Below, in pieces: positions 1-11,117 of a stretch of DNA of 64,000 bases (its first letter is position 1; each line of letters begins with the position of its first letter). The translations under genes were made by a program, and so were the position numbers. Location of the stretch: positions 43,076,250 to 43,140,249 of the forward strand of contig OX359249.1 of NCBI GenBank assembly GCA_947179485.1. The letters run 5' to 3'. The DNA is from Allacma fusca. Taxonomy: Eukaryota; Arthropoda; Collembola; Symphypleona; Sminthuridae. The notes beneath the pieces are model-generated. The model made no database searches. It worked only from the letters and a program-made list of their open reading frames with translations, and was not told the origin of the DNA.

Positions 1-1640
1 GGATCTTATGTTGCTATTGTGACCGTCTAGTTGGCAAACCATCCTCAGTCGTTCATAACTTATTCTGACGAGTCTAGTTACAGGCATTAATAAAATCTTG
101 AACCACAAACGTAGGGCCCAATTTATCACCCGATAAAATACCTTTATTCTGCCAGTTTCAATTCGTAGAGCATACGAAGGAGTATCCTGAGGGAGCCACA
201 TAAGTTTTTTTTAAGAACTGATTCTGGACTATTTCTACCTCCTCAGGCACGTCAACGGCCCAGATTTCAGAGGCATATGTCATTGTTGGGATTACTACAG
301 AGTCAAGAAGTTTTATCCTTGCATCCCAAGAATCAGTATTCGTAGCATTAAGAACCTTAATTGTGGGACCTATGGTTGCTAATGATTTACGTTTCATATC
401 TCCGGCTGCTCTACGAAAAGAGGCGAAAGCACTAAATTTAACCCCTAAATAAGTATATTCCGGCACAATTTCAATTTGTTTCCCCTTCAAAAACCATGAC
501 CAGGAGTCCATTAAAAATCCCCCTCTCCGAAAAATGACTATTTTGGTCTTCGAAAGGTTTATACTTAGATAGTTTCTGTCACAATATTCGTCTAAAATTG
601 AGATTTTATATTGAAGGCTCATTTTAGATTCTGCAAGGGTTACATTGTCATCCGCTAACAATAAGTGGTTGACAGAGTTATTGCCTCCAAGACCGACTGG
701 ACAAGCTCCCCTAAGATCAAAGAAACTATCCAAGTCAGATATATATATGGCGAATAACAAGGGGCTTAGAATGTCCCCTTGAAGGACCCCTTGTGAAACT
801 TCAAAAGCCGACGTGTGCCCTGTGCCCACCCTGACTTTAATTACTGCATTGTCATAAAGGGACTTTATGATTTTAATAAAATTGGAACTAACTCCGAAGG
901 TGGCAAGTTTTACCCATAGGAGATTGTGATTCAGGGAGTCAAATGCGCGGGCCAGATCCACAAAAAGCGCAAAGAGTTTACCCCCTGGGGTGTGAAGTTT
1001 GGTTTGTATAATTGCAAGGAGGGTAAATATTTGATCCATGCATCCCCTGTGTTTTCGGAAACCGCACTGAGTTTCTGGTAGAATACCCTTCTTTTCACAC
1101 CAGACGGACAGTCGGCTGTATAAAATTCTGGTGAAAAGTTTTGTAATGGTATTAATCAGTGCAATACCCCTATAGTTGCCTGGTAATGTTTTTTCTCCTT
1201 TTTTAAAAAGCATAAAAAGCTCAATTTCTGACCATTGTTTAGGGGTAAGGCCTGTTGAAATAGTGGAGTTAAAAAGTACGAGCAAGTGAAGGCAAAGTTC
1301 ATCTGATGCGAACTTCCAAAATTCATTGGAGAGACCGTCCGTACCAGGGGACTTGTTATTTTTTAGGGATTTCAGAGAGGACTGTAATTCTACAATAGTG
1401 ATAGGGGAATCGAGTAGTTCGTCGAATGGGTTTTTTAATGGCTCCATCAATAGAATTGACTGGATCTTGGGAGGCATTACTTCCGCATAAAATCTTTCCC
1501 AACACTCTACCGAGATAGGGTTATCGGAGGCTGGGCGTGATTTAAAAGAGATAAACGTCTTCCAAAAAACCGAAGGGGACACGTATCGTAGTTCGGAAAG
1601 TTCAACTTTGGGACACTTATCGTAGTACAACCGGAATACT
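1..1640 (-). mobile_element. LINE (non-LTR retrotransposon) copy 1, reverse transcriptase part
   Basis: A frame of about 490 codons (158 to 1630) encodes a non-LTR reverse transcriptase. Visible landmarks are a D-G-L-S-N-E-F-W box, N-Y-R-G-I-A-L-I, G-F-R-K-H-R-G-C, A-R-A-F-D-S-L (first catalytic Asp), V-L-Q-G-D-I-L-S-P-L-L-F, and L-L-A-D-D where this clade normally has F-A-D-D. There is a frameshift at an A-rich run near position 205: the natural continuation, reading L-W-L-P-Q and onward, runs in another frame to the window edge, so the 3' end is off the window. The endonuclease half is absent, so the copy is 5' truncated near 1640. It is the same clade as the LINE at 12.8 to 14.7 kb. I do not assign a clade name. 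It lies in the same orientation as the B4GAT1-like gene, inside its apparent last intron. Confidence 0.9.
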
Positions 1641-1770
1641 AATAGTTTTCAAATTGCGAAGCTTTAGATTAATTCATTCTGTAAAATGTATATTTTTAAA
1701 TGAAGTTTGACATTTAAAACAATCTAGTCTATAAAAAAGAGCGGTAAATAATGATTATTTACAAAAAAAA

Positions 1771-1883
1771 TCGAAAATGCCCAAAATGCCGGGCATTTTG
1801 AAAGTAGGGCATTTTTGGCATTTTCAGGGCATTTTCAAGCGGGCAGGCATAAAACCGAGGGCATTTTCATTTGGCCAACCCTG
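1771..1883. repeat. GCATTTTC word tract with one hAT-like terminus
   Basis: The words GGGCATTTT and AATGCCC recur every 10 to 20 bases. The tract ends in TTGGCCAACCCTG, whose complement CAGGGTTGGCC is a typical hAT-type terminus. I see no matching left end, so this is a truncated element. A second tract with the same words lies at 55.7 kb. It sits in the apparent B4GAT1 intron, about 65 bp downstream of the exon 2 donor. Confidence 0.6.
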
Positions 1884-1949
1884 ACTATGGCACATACAAA
1901 AATTGTATGTAAAAAACATCAAGAGCGGAATCAAATGACATTCTCATAC

Positions 1950-3306
1950 CTGCGTCATTTTATCCCTTCTTCCCTCCCAAGTCAGCCTCTCATCATACAC
2001 CGGATCAAGCTTTGTACCGATATAAAATGGTTCCCAGTGTTGGTACGGATGCTGTCTCTTCCCCGTATGGAACACACTCAATCCTGGCTTCATCTTTGCC
2101 TCCATCCACTCCTTCTGTTTCGGAATGGTATGACAACCACTGCAGACATATTTATGGAAAGGAATTGCGATGCTCTTATGCAACATGGACTGGAGTTCCG
2201 CTTTATCGTAAGGAAGAGACCCCACATTTGCTTCCAGTTCAAATATCGGGAGTACAAAGACTTTAGCATTAGGTCCTCTGACTCTGATCTCCGTATCATT
2301 CCTCCGGATCATAGTGAGGAAGTTTTGAATTAGATTAGGATTAGGATACAACTCAATATCGGATGCGAGCACGTAGTGAGTTTGAGCCATTTCTCGGGCT
2401 ACATTACGACCTACATTCACCGGATATGGCATGTTATTGTGTTTCTTAAACGTGACAATTTTGTCCCCAAATTCGGGCTTCAGTCTACAATTAACTGGGG
2501 ACTTCTCCAATTTCTCCCACCGACCCTGTGTAAGATGCAGGGGGATATGTTCCCGATCGAAGAATAAATGGAACGTCACGAGTTCCTTCACTAATGGGGA
2601 TGAGCACTCACGGAGGTACTGGATCCGTTTTAAGGTCTCAACGTAGTCCATCCCAGGACAGTATAAACTGATAGAGACGGGCCCTTGCCAACGATCCAGT
2701 AACGGCACTAAATTATCCAGGAAAGTATAGTCCGCGTGCGTGGTGTAAGTGATGGACTCCTCACATCCGAATTGTCTACTGGCTTTGACGTAGTTGTACA
2801 GGACCCAGTAAGGCCCACGCTGACCCATGTAGAACGCTGATCCTAGGTCACCCCGGCAGGTATTTTGATTGACCTGCTTATGACCCTCTTGGGCTAAGGC
2901 CGGATCGTTGAAACTAGGAGGACCACTCGATTTTGTAACGTTCATCGAAGCATCGTTCACATTAATTTCTGCTTCAACTACAGCATCAGGAGCTGCAGTA
3001 GTCCGCTCCAGTGAGACCATGGACCCAGTGATAGTCCTTCGATCCTCATTTGAAGTCTCCTGCTTGTCGGACTTCGAGAATAATCTGTCCTGTGTCAGAA
3101 CAAATGACATATCATGACTCTGAAGCAGCATCTGCAGGATCAAGATTCCTAAAATATTATTACTACCCATACTGAAAATTCCATTATTTGTTTACCATTT
3201 TTCCGACGCTGGGATAGCTGGAACTGAAAGAGTATAGACCAAGGCAAGCCAGCAAGACCAAACTGGCCACAATACTCACACGAAATAAAGTGTGTCTGGA
3301 AGACAT
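1950..3306 (-). CDS. B4GAT1: B4GAT1-like beta-1,4-glucuronyltransferase (GT49), 3' end off window
   Basis: Golgi type II glycosyltransferase; family members add glucuronic acid to prime matriglycan on alpha-dystroglycan. Exon 1 is 3306 to 3196. It encodes MSSRHTLFR and then a hydrophobic signal anchor (about residues 9 to 28, V-S-I-V-A-S-L-V-L-L-A). A 64-nt GT-AG phase-0 intron (3195 to 3132) joins in frame to exon 2 (3131 to 1950). Exon 2 carries the GT49 core: R-N-V-A-R-E-M, the acidic S-D-I-E-L-Y-P site in the place of the metal-binding motif, H-W-E-P-F-Y-I-G and Y-D-E-R-L-T-W-E-G. The open frame then hits a stop at 1944, but CAG|GTATGA at 1949 is a good donor, and the family's last 60 to 70 residues are missing. 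I infer that the final exon lies beyond position 1. Identity to B4GAT1 rather than another GT49 member is likely, not proven. Confidence 0.87.
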
Positions 3307-4010
3307 GTTCCTTCCTTTGTGTAAGCCCTCTTCCCAATAATAGTGAATTTGATGGCCGAGAGATGATAAGTAGGTACAGATGGACGCAAGATCAGGCCCA
3401 ATATCACAATGTGAATCAACGCGGGGCAACCTGAGATTTTTGGATTTAAAAAGCAAATGGTAATGTTATTATAATTGTGATACAGAAAGAAAAATACACT
3501 GACTGATCTATCTCTCTCTACACTGTAACTATTCCTATCCAAATTAAAATGCAGTCAACGGTGTTGGAGATCCAGTAGTTCTCGTTGAAGATTTCCAGAG
3601 CCAGTCTGACTTGCCACGTCACTCTCAAACGCCCAACAAACATGGACAACGCACTATTGCGTTCTGGAAGGCCTCATCCTCTACACCTCTACTTAAAATT
3701 ATTCCAGATCCCTTTCACATAATCACAGAACCCCATAATAACAGATTCCCTGTATAGCTGTTCAAAATGAGGATGCTGATCTGACAATGAGACCGACCTC
3801 ATAATAGACAATAATGCTCACAAAACATTAATGTTTCGAAACTCTTTAATTTTATTGTATCATTACCCCGATACTTATTTACCAAACATAGTTCATATTC
3901 TCATACTCTTCTACGATTATAACAGAATTGTAATAATCCTGTGAGTACTTTATAAGAGACAGTTTCTAGCATCTGGTGTCTGGTAATTTCGTTTTAATAC
4001 AAGAATATTC
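3307..4010. other. Upstream flank of the B4GAT1-like gene, no further gene seen
   Basis: This is AT-rich single-copy-looking DNA upstream of the predicted start codon. It should contain the 5' UTR and promoter, but I recognise no clear TATA box or initiator. Confidence 0.4.
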
Positions 4011-4090
4011 CGTGTCCAGAGCTAATCCCGCCAGTGATAACTCCGCCGAAGCAACCCCGAGGATTTAATCCCGATCTCAAAAGTATGTAA

Positions 4091-4186
4091 CCCCGCTTAA
4101 CTAGCCGTTAAAGACAGGCTTTGGTAGCTCGACTCACGACCAGCTCTTCTTCAGACTTTGACTATTTTCCTCGGCCGTATACTTAC
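4091..4186. repeat. Left arm of a 96-bp inverted repeat (partner 6434 to 6527)
   Basis: Starts CCCCGCTTA and runs through GCCGTTAAAGACAGGC and CCAGCTCTTCTTCAGAC to ACTTAC. The complement of 6434 to 6527 matches over the whole length with scattered differences. The spacer is about 2.25 kb. Confidence 0.8.
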
Positions 4187-4308
4187 AACATGCGACTCTC
4201 TCACTATTAGTTTACTAGCTCCTAGCAAACGAAGCAGTGTGCAACATCCTTGGATATTTGTGTTAGTAGCGGACTTGACTTACAATTAGGTGAATATGGA
4301 GAATCCTT

Positions 4309-4561
4309 TGAATTAATTCAAATAACTTTCTGCATGAGTCACTTACTGGGATCGAATTTTCTTATTTTTATTTGCAATGTAATAATCAAAAACCAAACTG
4401 CTAGAATTTTATTTCCAATGCATTGATGCAAATCTTTTTTATTAAACCCTTAATCAATTCCTGATTGCAACCTGACTAGACTGAATTAATTCAAATAACT
4501 TTCTGCATGAGTCACATCCTGGGATGGGAAGTCTAGTCAGTTTGGAATCAGGAATTGATTA
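4309..4561. repeat. Foldback with a duplicated 44-bp core
   Basis: A core starting GAATTAATTCAAATAACTTT occurs at 4309 to 4352 and again at 4481 to 4524. The second copy sits in the loop of a hairpin whose arms are near 4450 to 4480 (AATCAATTCCTGATT, then CTGACTAGAC) and 4530 to 4561 (GTCTAGTCAG, then AATCAGGAATTGATT). Confidence 0.7.
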
Positions 4562-5446
4562 ACATAATGTGATGTAATAATTGGAGCTAGTGACTGTAGT
4601 ACCCTAAAACATGGGGACATCCGGTCACGGGCTAAATTATCGATATATTAAGTACTATATATTGTTGAGATACGAAGGAAGAATTTAATGCAGGGTATCC
4701 CCAAGACTGACTTTCAATTTTGATAGGATTTTTCGGATACCGATTCGAATTCATTTTTTAAACCGGGTTTTGTAAGGTATTGTGAGTATTGGAATTTAAA
4801 GGTTCGTTTTGAATTTCGATTCTACTACCATTTATATATTTTTTATGCTACTAACTAATCATTGAAAATGAGCATTTAAATACAAACGAGGTTTGAAGTT
4901 TTTGAGGCAAAATGCAGTTCGAATTCCGGTATCCATACCTGGATTACATTACTAAATTGTAGGAAACATTTAAAATTAATTAAATTACGCAGGTAGGAGT
5001 TATTGTGACATGTACTGGTGGAGTAAATTAAATATACATTAAAAATACATTGAATATTATTTGAATGCAAGCAACTACATAATTAGAATATGTATGGGAC
5101 AATAAGCGTTGCCCTCCAATTTTTACACATGTATTTATGCACGTGTGTATACGTGACCTCGTTTAGTTTTCTGCGGTCGGACGAATGATCCGATCTCCTT
5201 CAAAGACAGTAGGCATCTTACTTTTGTCTAATCTACCTCTCTAGAAAATTTGAGTTGTCTGATGATCCCGAATAAACTTTTATTACTAGGTCTGGAAGGC
5301 AGGCCAAAATTGTGAGAGTCTGCAAAAGAAGTAAGTACGTAGGAATTGGAAGAAGGAGAAACAACATCAGTAATTTAATAGTAGATTGATGGAAAGAAAA
5401 TGTCAGTTTTAATAACACTTCCAAGAAATAGCTAAATGAGAAGCCA
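4562..5446. other. AT-rich spacer, no gene recognised
   Basis: Low-complexity AT-rich DNA with only short chance frames. It lies inside the inverted arms at 4.1 and 6.5 kb. Confidence 0.35.
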
Positions 5447-5488
5447 ATGAATATTGTGAGGCTGTGCGTAACAGTTACTTTTTGTCAT

Positions 5489-5683
5489 GGTTATGTATTT
5501 GAAGGGGAAGTGGAGGTGAAGTGGAGGGGTTATGTATTTGAAGGGGAAGAGGAGGTGAAGTGGAGGGGTTATGTATTTGAAGGGGAAGTGGAGGTGAAGT
5601 GGAGGGGTTATGTATTTGAAGGGGAAGTGGAGGTGAAGTGGAGGGGTTATGTATTTGAAGAGGAAGTGGAGGTGTGGTCAATT
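5489..5683. repeat. Minisatellite, 39-bp unit, about five copies
   Basis: Units begin with GGTTATGTATTTGAAG at 5489, 5528, 5567, 5606 and 5645, an exact 39-bp spacing. The last copy decays. Because 39 is a multiple of three, both strands stay open and give 13-residue repeats (G-Y-V-F-E-G-E-V-E-V-K-W-R on plus). This is an effect of the repeat and not evidence for a protein. Confidence 0.92.
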
Positions 5684-5817
5684 TGAGGGAAATGGGGGAA
5701 TTATGACTGGTTTGAGTTTCGAGCGACAGCGCTAAATAGCCGGTCTGCATTCTAAGCATTTTTTATTTTAGCCAGTTAGGAAGTTTAGCCGACGATATAC
5801 TCCTTCAATACATTGAG

Positions 5818-6426
5818 CAAAGGTGTCCACCTATCCTATTTATAGGCCTATATATAGGACAAAAATAGGCAGGATGCAAAATCCAAGTAATTATAGGTAG
5901 TAAAATAGGGTGCAGTAATTACCGCTAAAATTAATCCTATATTATATGTAGGAGCTGCAAGAGTTCACTTTTTATTTGGGAACAAGGTAGTAAGTTTGCG
6001 AAGGTAAAAATAGGCATATTTAATAATCTATTGACAAAGATTTAACCTTAAAATAAACCTCAAAAATATTCTTCAAATACGTGACATTTTAGTAATTCGA
6101 CTTTTTTCATGAGTTAGGATTGCACGCACATACATATATGATGTTTAGTTGAAAAAATAAGCCTTTATAGGCTAAAAATAGGTCTTTATAAGCTAAAAAA
6201 TAGTTCTTTATAAGCTAAAAAATAGTTCTTTATAAGCTAAAAAATAGTTCTTTATAAGCTAAAAAATAGGCCTTTATAGGCTAAAATATACATTACAGGA
6301 GTATATATGTAGGCAAATAGGTAGGCAATTTATTTTTGATAAATAATGTAGGTTAATATGTAGGGAAGGTCAAGCTGTAAAAAATATGTAGTATTTTAGG
6401 TAGGCTGAACCTTTTGGACACCTTTG
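5818..6426. mobile_element. hAT-like non-autonomous element, TAGGC word family, 609 bp
   Basis: Ends CAAAGGTGTCC on both sides; perfect 8-bp target duplication ACATTGAG at 5810 to 5817 and 6427 to 6434. Subterminal tracts repeat TATAGGCCTA, TAGGC and AAAATAGG. No coding capacity. A 22-bp tandem repeat lies inside. Confidence 0.92.
6161..6290. repeat. 22-bp tandem repeat, about six copies
   Basis: Units of TTCTTTATAAGCTAAAAAATAG at about 22-bp spacing. The first and last copies carry TAGGCTA in place of TAAGCTA, linking the array to the TAGGC words of its host element. Confidence 0.88.
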
Positions 6427-6433
6427 ACATTGA

Positions 6434-6527
6434 GTAAGTACAGCCGAGAAAAATCGTCAAAGTCTGAAGAAGAGCTGGTCGTGGGCAGAGCTACCAAAGC
6501 CTGTCTTTAACGGCTAGTCCCCGCTTA
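6434..6527. repeat. Right arm of the 96-bp inverted repeat (partner 4091 to 4186)
   Basis: Starts GTAAGTACAGCCGAG and ends TAGTCCCCGCTTAC, the complement of the left arm. It begins at the last base of the target duplication of the 609-bp element. Confidence 0.8.
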
Positions 6528-6530
6528 CGA

Positions 6531-7399
6531 TATTCCCGACCCAGGTTTTTTTGTATTAACTTCAGTGAACAATATTGTTTGCTATTATTTAATATTATCC
6601 ATGTCCTTGACAACAAGCTGTGTGCTGTTGACCGGCCGTTTTGATATGTACCTATATTGTGAATTATGACATATGCATGTAGCTACACTCTGTTCATTAT
6701 TCAGCATTATAACTAAAAAAAATCGGAAATTAACGTTAAAATGACACTTAAATAGCAACGACAGAAACTCTTTTTAAGAAGTTGCTTTTAAAGGAGATGT
6801 GCCCAGGTCTGTGTACGTGCCCAGGTTTTTCCCCTAAAAAAGCAACCTATATGCTTTTACCCATACCTCAAAAAGTGATTTTCTCAGATAACTCTTGAAC
6901 CAAAAATCGTGCTTGGAATGTCAAAGGCTTAAAGTCAATGGGAATGCAAGGCGAATCTCCATGAATTTTTACAATCGGATATCCCTTAAGGTTTGGCATT
7001 CCTTTGCAAAAATAAACAAAAATTGGTCCCAATTTCATAAAAAAATATCCATGGCCTCCGTTCATTTAGCATTGCGAGCTAGAAAAGTGCGTTCCACCCC
7101 TTGGAGCTACATGAAATTTTTCAGGAGGGTGCCTTTAGTAACTAGGACCTTAGAATAAAAATTTGGTACTGTGATCTTTAAGTGATCAGCCCTTAAATAT
7201 AGTTTTCCTTAACAATCATTGTCAATTTGTCAACAACATTTTTAACTTTCTGAACAATAAATATTAAAATTAATAAAAACTAAATTTCATAAATTCTTGC
7301 AATCTAAACGATAAAAATGCATATTCGTCTATTAAAAAAATTATTAAAATCCTAAACTTAATACTATTCAGCTAAGCAGGCGTATCTGCATATTATATG
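6531..7399. other. Spacer, no gene recognised
   Basis: AT-rich. Only a doubled GTGCCCAGGT (about 6798 to 6827) stands out. The short frames near 6868 to 7158 on both strands have no recognisable domain. Confidence 0.35.
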
Positions 7400-7650
7400 C
7401 TGCAATCCAGAGGTGTCTATCCCTCGAAGGATTTCCTTCAAAAAAGGCTTCTTTAAACGAATTAAGCGTTAGCTTTGGCAATTACGAAGGGAGCGGAAGG
7501 AAGGCTGCACGAAGGCCTCTGCGAAGGAGCATGTTAATTTTACAGCCTTCGAACGCCGTTGGAACTAGTAATCCTATTTCTTATATTTTAGATAAAATCC
7601 TTCCGTAACTACAGTACATGTACGTATACGTACACCGTAATATATATACA

Positions 7651-7682
7651 CTAGCAATCAAGCCATCCGCCTCGGCGGATGG
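7651..7682 (-). mobile_element. Helitron 3' terminus candidate
   Basis: Read on the minus strand: a perfect 9-bp-arm hairpin CCATCCGCC/GGCGGATGG, then eight bases, then CTAG followed by T. This is the canonical Helitron 3' end (hairpin, about 10 nt, CTRR, insertion between A and T). The matching 5' TC end, expected at a higher coordinate, was not found. Confidence 0.5.
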
Positions 7683-8317
7683 TATGTCTGGCAGCAATGA
7701 ATTATAATTGTAATAATAATTTGAATGCAACAATATTTTATATACAAATACCCTAGAAGTTCTATTTTTTGCAGTAATTACACCGATTTATTATATAAAA
7801 TACCAAAACAGTTAAATAATCTTAACGTGAAATGGGTTTAACTATCCAATTTGCCTGTAGCCTATTTCAGAAATTTCCTAATGTTAAATAATTACAGTTT
7901 TTCGAACATTTCGTAAATATTTATTTGTAGTAACTTCATTGCTGGAGTGGCTTCATCTGTTGTGACAAACAAAAATCGTATGGAAACTGACAGGGCTTTT
8001 TATAACCCATCAAAAAAATTTAGCTCATCCAATTTATGTTAGTATCGCTATCCCAATTGTGGGTCAATATCGGATCAGATGTTTTTTTAAATTACGTTAG
8101 GATGCCTGTAGGTCGGTTGGCAAAAGGTAAATTTTAGAATTGTTTTTAAATTAATCTGATATTGCGGCTTATGAATCTTTTTAAAAATAATTAAATGTTG
8201 TGATAAATAAAGCTGTATATCGTTCTCTCAATTTTAAAATGTAAAATTTTCATTTCATAATGTCACCATAAATGGGATCTGCAATGAAAGTGGTACTTTT
8301 TAGAATTTAGTCAACGA

Positions 8318-8707
8318 CACGGTTGGCAAAAAACCGGCGTTTATCAATAAAGGTCAAGCCATTGGCAAGAAATGGTAACAACCGATTTTTATTGGACAGT
8401 GGACTTATTTGGATAGTATTAATTATGACCATTTTATACCAACCTGGTCCGGGCGGTTAGAACCGGATTTTAACCAATAATAACCAGACCATTTCTGACC
8501 ACTTGGCAACCCTGTGTTCATGCTTGCGTAATATTAGCCAAGCCGGTGGTATGTTTTGGTTAAAACTGGTTTTTATTGGACATTGGATTTATTTGGATAG
8601 TATTAATTACGACCATTTTATACCAACATAAGCAGTTGGACCAAGCCGGTAAGAACCGGATTTTAACCAATAACGGCCAGGCCATTTCTTGCCACTTGCC
8701 AACCCTG
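8318..8707. mobile_element. hAT-like element, ACCGG/GGTT words, 390 bp, internally duplicated
   Basis: Left end CACGGTTGGCAA, right end complement CAGGGTTGGCAA. Flanks GTCAACGA (8310 to 8317) and GCCAACGA (8708 to 8715) agree at 7 of 8 bases. The interior is a roughly 180-bp unit in two direct copies (about 8346 to 8513 and 8534 to 8707), each ending GCAACCCTG or CCAACCCTG. Nested in the 2.5 kb element. Confidence 0.82.
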
Positions 8708-9382
8708 GCCAACGATATGGTGCTTTTAAAACGGTAAATTAAACTATTTAAGCATACCAAATGTTTGTCAGTCAGTTTTGTTTTGAAATTTCCCTAGTTA
8801 GTATCCATTATGCTGGACAACTTTACTAAAATCATTAGAACGAATTATGTTTAAAATCAAATGAACTATTTTTTAGTATGGCTAAATGAGCCACTCGAGT
8901 GTATGCACGTAAATGTTGGCTACTTTTTGGCGAGTTTGTTCACGTGGGGGTGACACATTCAAATATGATTGTAAAATTGATTTTTTACAAAACATTTAGA
9001 CATATTATGATCTTGATTATTGTGTAATTTGAATTTTGACCACGAAGGGGTAAATTTAAAGGATGCCGATTGACGACTGATCATATTAGCCACTTATACT
9101 AAATATTCAAAAGTTTACATAAAATGCAAGTGGTAGTTAATTCGAATTAACCATATAAATTCCAAGATGCAGCACAGCAAGTTGTTTAGCATTGCGGTGT
9201 TTCTGTTCTCTTTTTTACTTTTTTTATCTTTTGTATTTTGAAATTGCATTATTATTTTTTGACTTGGACAGAATTAAGTTGAACACTTAGTTACTATAAC
9301 TTAAGCCTGTTCCAGTTAACAAAAATAATAAAAGCTAAATTTTTATTTTAAAGAATTTTTTTCCATAAATGAAATAAAAAAA

Positions 9383-9571
9383 ATGGACCGCTATGCTTCA
9401 ACAAGGTATGTACATAAGGACGACAACCATCACTACTACTACGATGAAGCTTTTAGTAAGAAGGATACGTACACTGTTATTCAACTGAAAAACATTTTTC
9501 TGACGGACCTACTTAATGTTATTCCTGAAAAACTTATCTCACAATGGCAGCGTGATACCCGGAGCATGTAA
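9383..9571 (+). CDS. Short exon-like frame inside the 2.5 kb hAT-like element
   Basis: 62 codons from ATG (MDRYASTRY) with H-H-Y-Y-Y and E-K-L-I-S-Q-W-Q-R-D-T near the end. The frame ends over AT|GTAAGC, a good splice donor, so it could be a first coding exon. No domain recognised. It may be a remnant of the element's transposase or a captured exon, or chance. Confidence 0.3.
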   Translation: MDRYASTRYVHKDDNHHYYYDEAFSKKDTYTVIQLKNIFLTDLLNVIPEKLISQWQRDTRSM

Positions 9572-10143
9572 GCATTCTATTCCCTTCACTGTACATTAAT
9601 ACTGATACTCTGCAATAATTGCAGTTAATTGTAAGCTGTTATTAGTTTTTCAGTGGTAAGCATTTTGAATTTTAAAGCTCTGATTTTGTGACTTGTGTTG
9701 AATGAACATGGAAGGAAGGTAACGCATGAAGGGCATTTAAATATTTTTGAAGTCTGAAAGAAGGATTATAGTAGGATTTGAATGAAGGAAGGGCGAAGGA
9801 TGGGTAATTATTCAGAAGGCTTCATTTTACTGAACAATGAAGGAACGGGTAATTGGAAACGGTTCCCCTTCTGAAGGATGAACGAAGGTGATTTCAAACG
9901 GACACCTGCAATCTAAGCAAGCCATAATAATTCCCTCAAACTGAAAGCACCGTCGGGGTCGGGATACGCAACTGATATTGAACAACTAATGCTAACATTG
10001 CTAACCAACAGGCATGGAATGGAAGATATCCAGAGCTTAAGGAATATTTTAGTTTAATATTGTTGATGGTTGAAATAAATAATTTGTTTTCCTGTGTTGT
10101 TAACATTACTGGACGTGAAAATCATTTTTCCCCTTATCATTGG

Positions 10144-11073
10144 CAGAGCTATGCAAAATACTTGGTCTTCGATGCCAAAATACAAAATAAAATACCTGAA
10201 TTAAAATATGGAAAATACAAAATACAAAGTAAAATACCTCAGGTTACATTGCTAAAATACAAATAAAAATACAATACTTGGTAGAAAATTTAAAATACTC
10301 AAATACAAAATACTGTATTTTAAATACAATACTTTTCTTAAAATACCCACCTAATCCTCACTATTTTCGATTTCTAGAACAAACTTTTTAAAACAGTCAC
10401 TTCAAAGACTGCATATAAGACATGTGTAGTAACAAATTGTGTCAACGGTTGCCGAATAGGTCAGTTCATTATAATTATATTTTAAGCCGTTTTGACTGTT
10501 AATGGAGTAACAGATTAATATGAAATTTTTATTTATTAGTAAATAAATGTATTTTCGGAATAATTATTATAAAAAGGGGCTAGTAACTGAAAATTAAATC
10601 AAGTAGGCGTTCGTCTTCGGCGTATCTTAAATATCGTTGTTGAAGAGGCAAAATGGTCTGTGCTGTAAAAACCATGCGCACGTAGACCATTTCGAGTCTT
10701 CAACGACGATGTACAGTATCGAGAATCTGAACATTTTTGATGTAGACAAGGGATTCATTCCAACGTATGTTATTCCAATGTGTAAAATGGAATTTTCACA
10801 GACATTGCACATCGTATAAGCTACATACAGTGTCAAAATCAGAAATCATACCAGCGAAAAGTATTTTGAGCAAAATACTTTATTTGAATTACATTTCATA
10901 TTTCATTGAGAGTAAGTAAATACCAAATACTTTTGTACTTCCTGGCTCTCAAAATACTAAGTACAAAATACTTGCTTACTGCTTACCAACTTTGAAATAC
11001 AAAATACAAAATACTTTGTGGTCTGAAAATACGTATTTTAAAATACTGTATTTGAAAATACTGCATAGCTCTG
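10144..11073. mobile_element. hAT-like element, AAATAC word family, 930 bp
   Basis: Ends CAGAGCTATGCA on both sides; perfect 8-bp target duplication ATCATTGG (10136 to 10143 and 11074 to 11081). Subterminal tracts repeat AAAATACAAAATAC on both flanks. The centre holds an imperfect hairpin (arms about 10634 to 10662 and 10685 to 10712). Confidence 0.93.
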
Positions 11074-11117
11074 ATCATTGGATACCATTGTAATCTGTGC
11101 TTTTGATTCAAAAAGTT

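Larger units (their letters stand above)
7408..9905. mobile_element. hAT-like element, GAAGG word family, 2.5 kb, with nested inserts
   Basis: Left end CAGAGGTGTC, right end GGACAC; flanked by CTGCAATC at 7400 to 7407 and 9906 to 9913. The right terminus lacks the expected CTCTG, most simply a small deletion next to the repeated CT. GAAGGAAGG and CCTTCG words fill 7425 to 7560 and 9710 to 9900. A 390-bp element, a Helitron-like end and a short exon-like frame lie inside. Confidence 0.78.

Noticed and set aside
1944-1949. Stop at 1944 as the true end of the B4GAT1 protein
   Set aside because: It follows a strong splice donor and the family's C-terminal block is missing.
5475-5759. Coding frames over the minisatellite
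   Set aside because: Frames on both strands follow from a 39-bp unit; there is no start context or domain.
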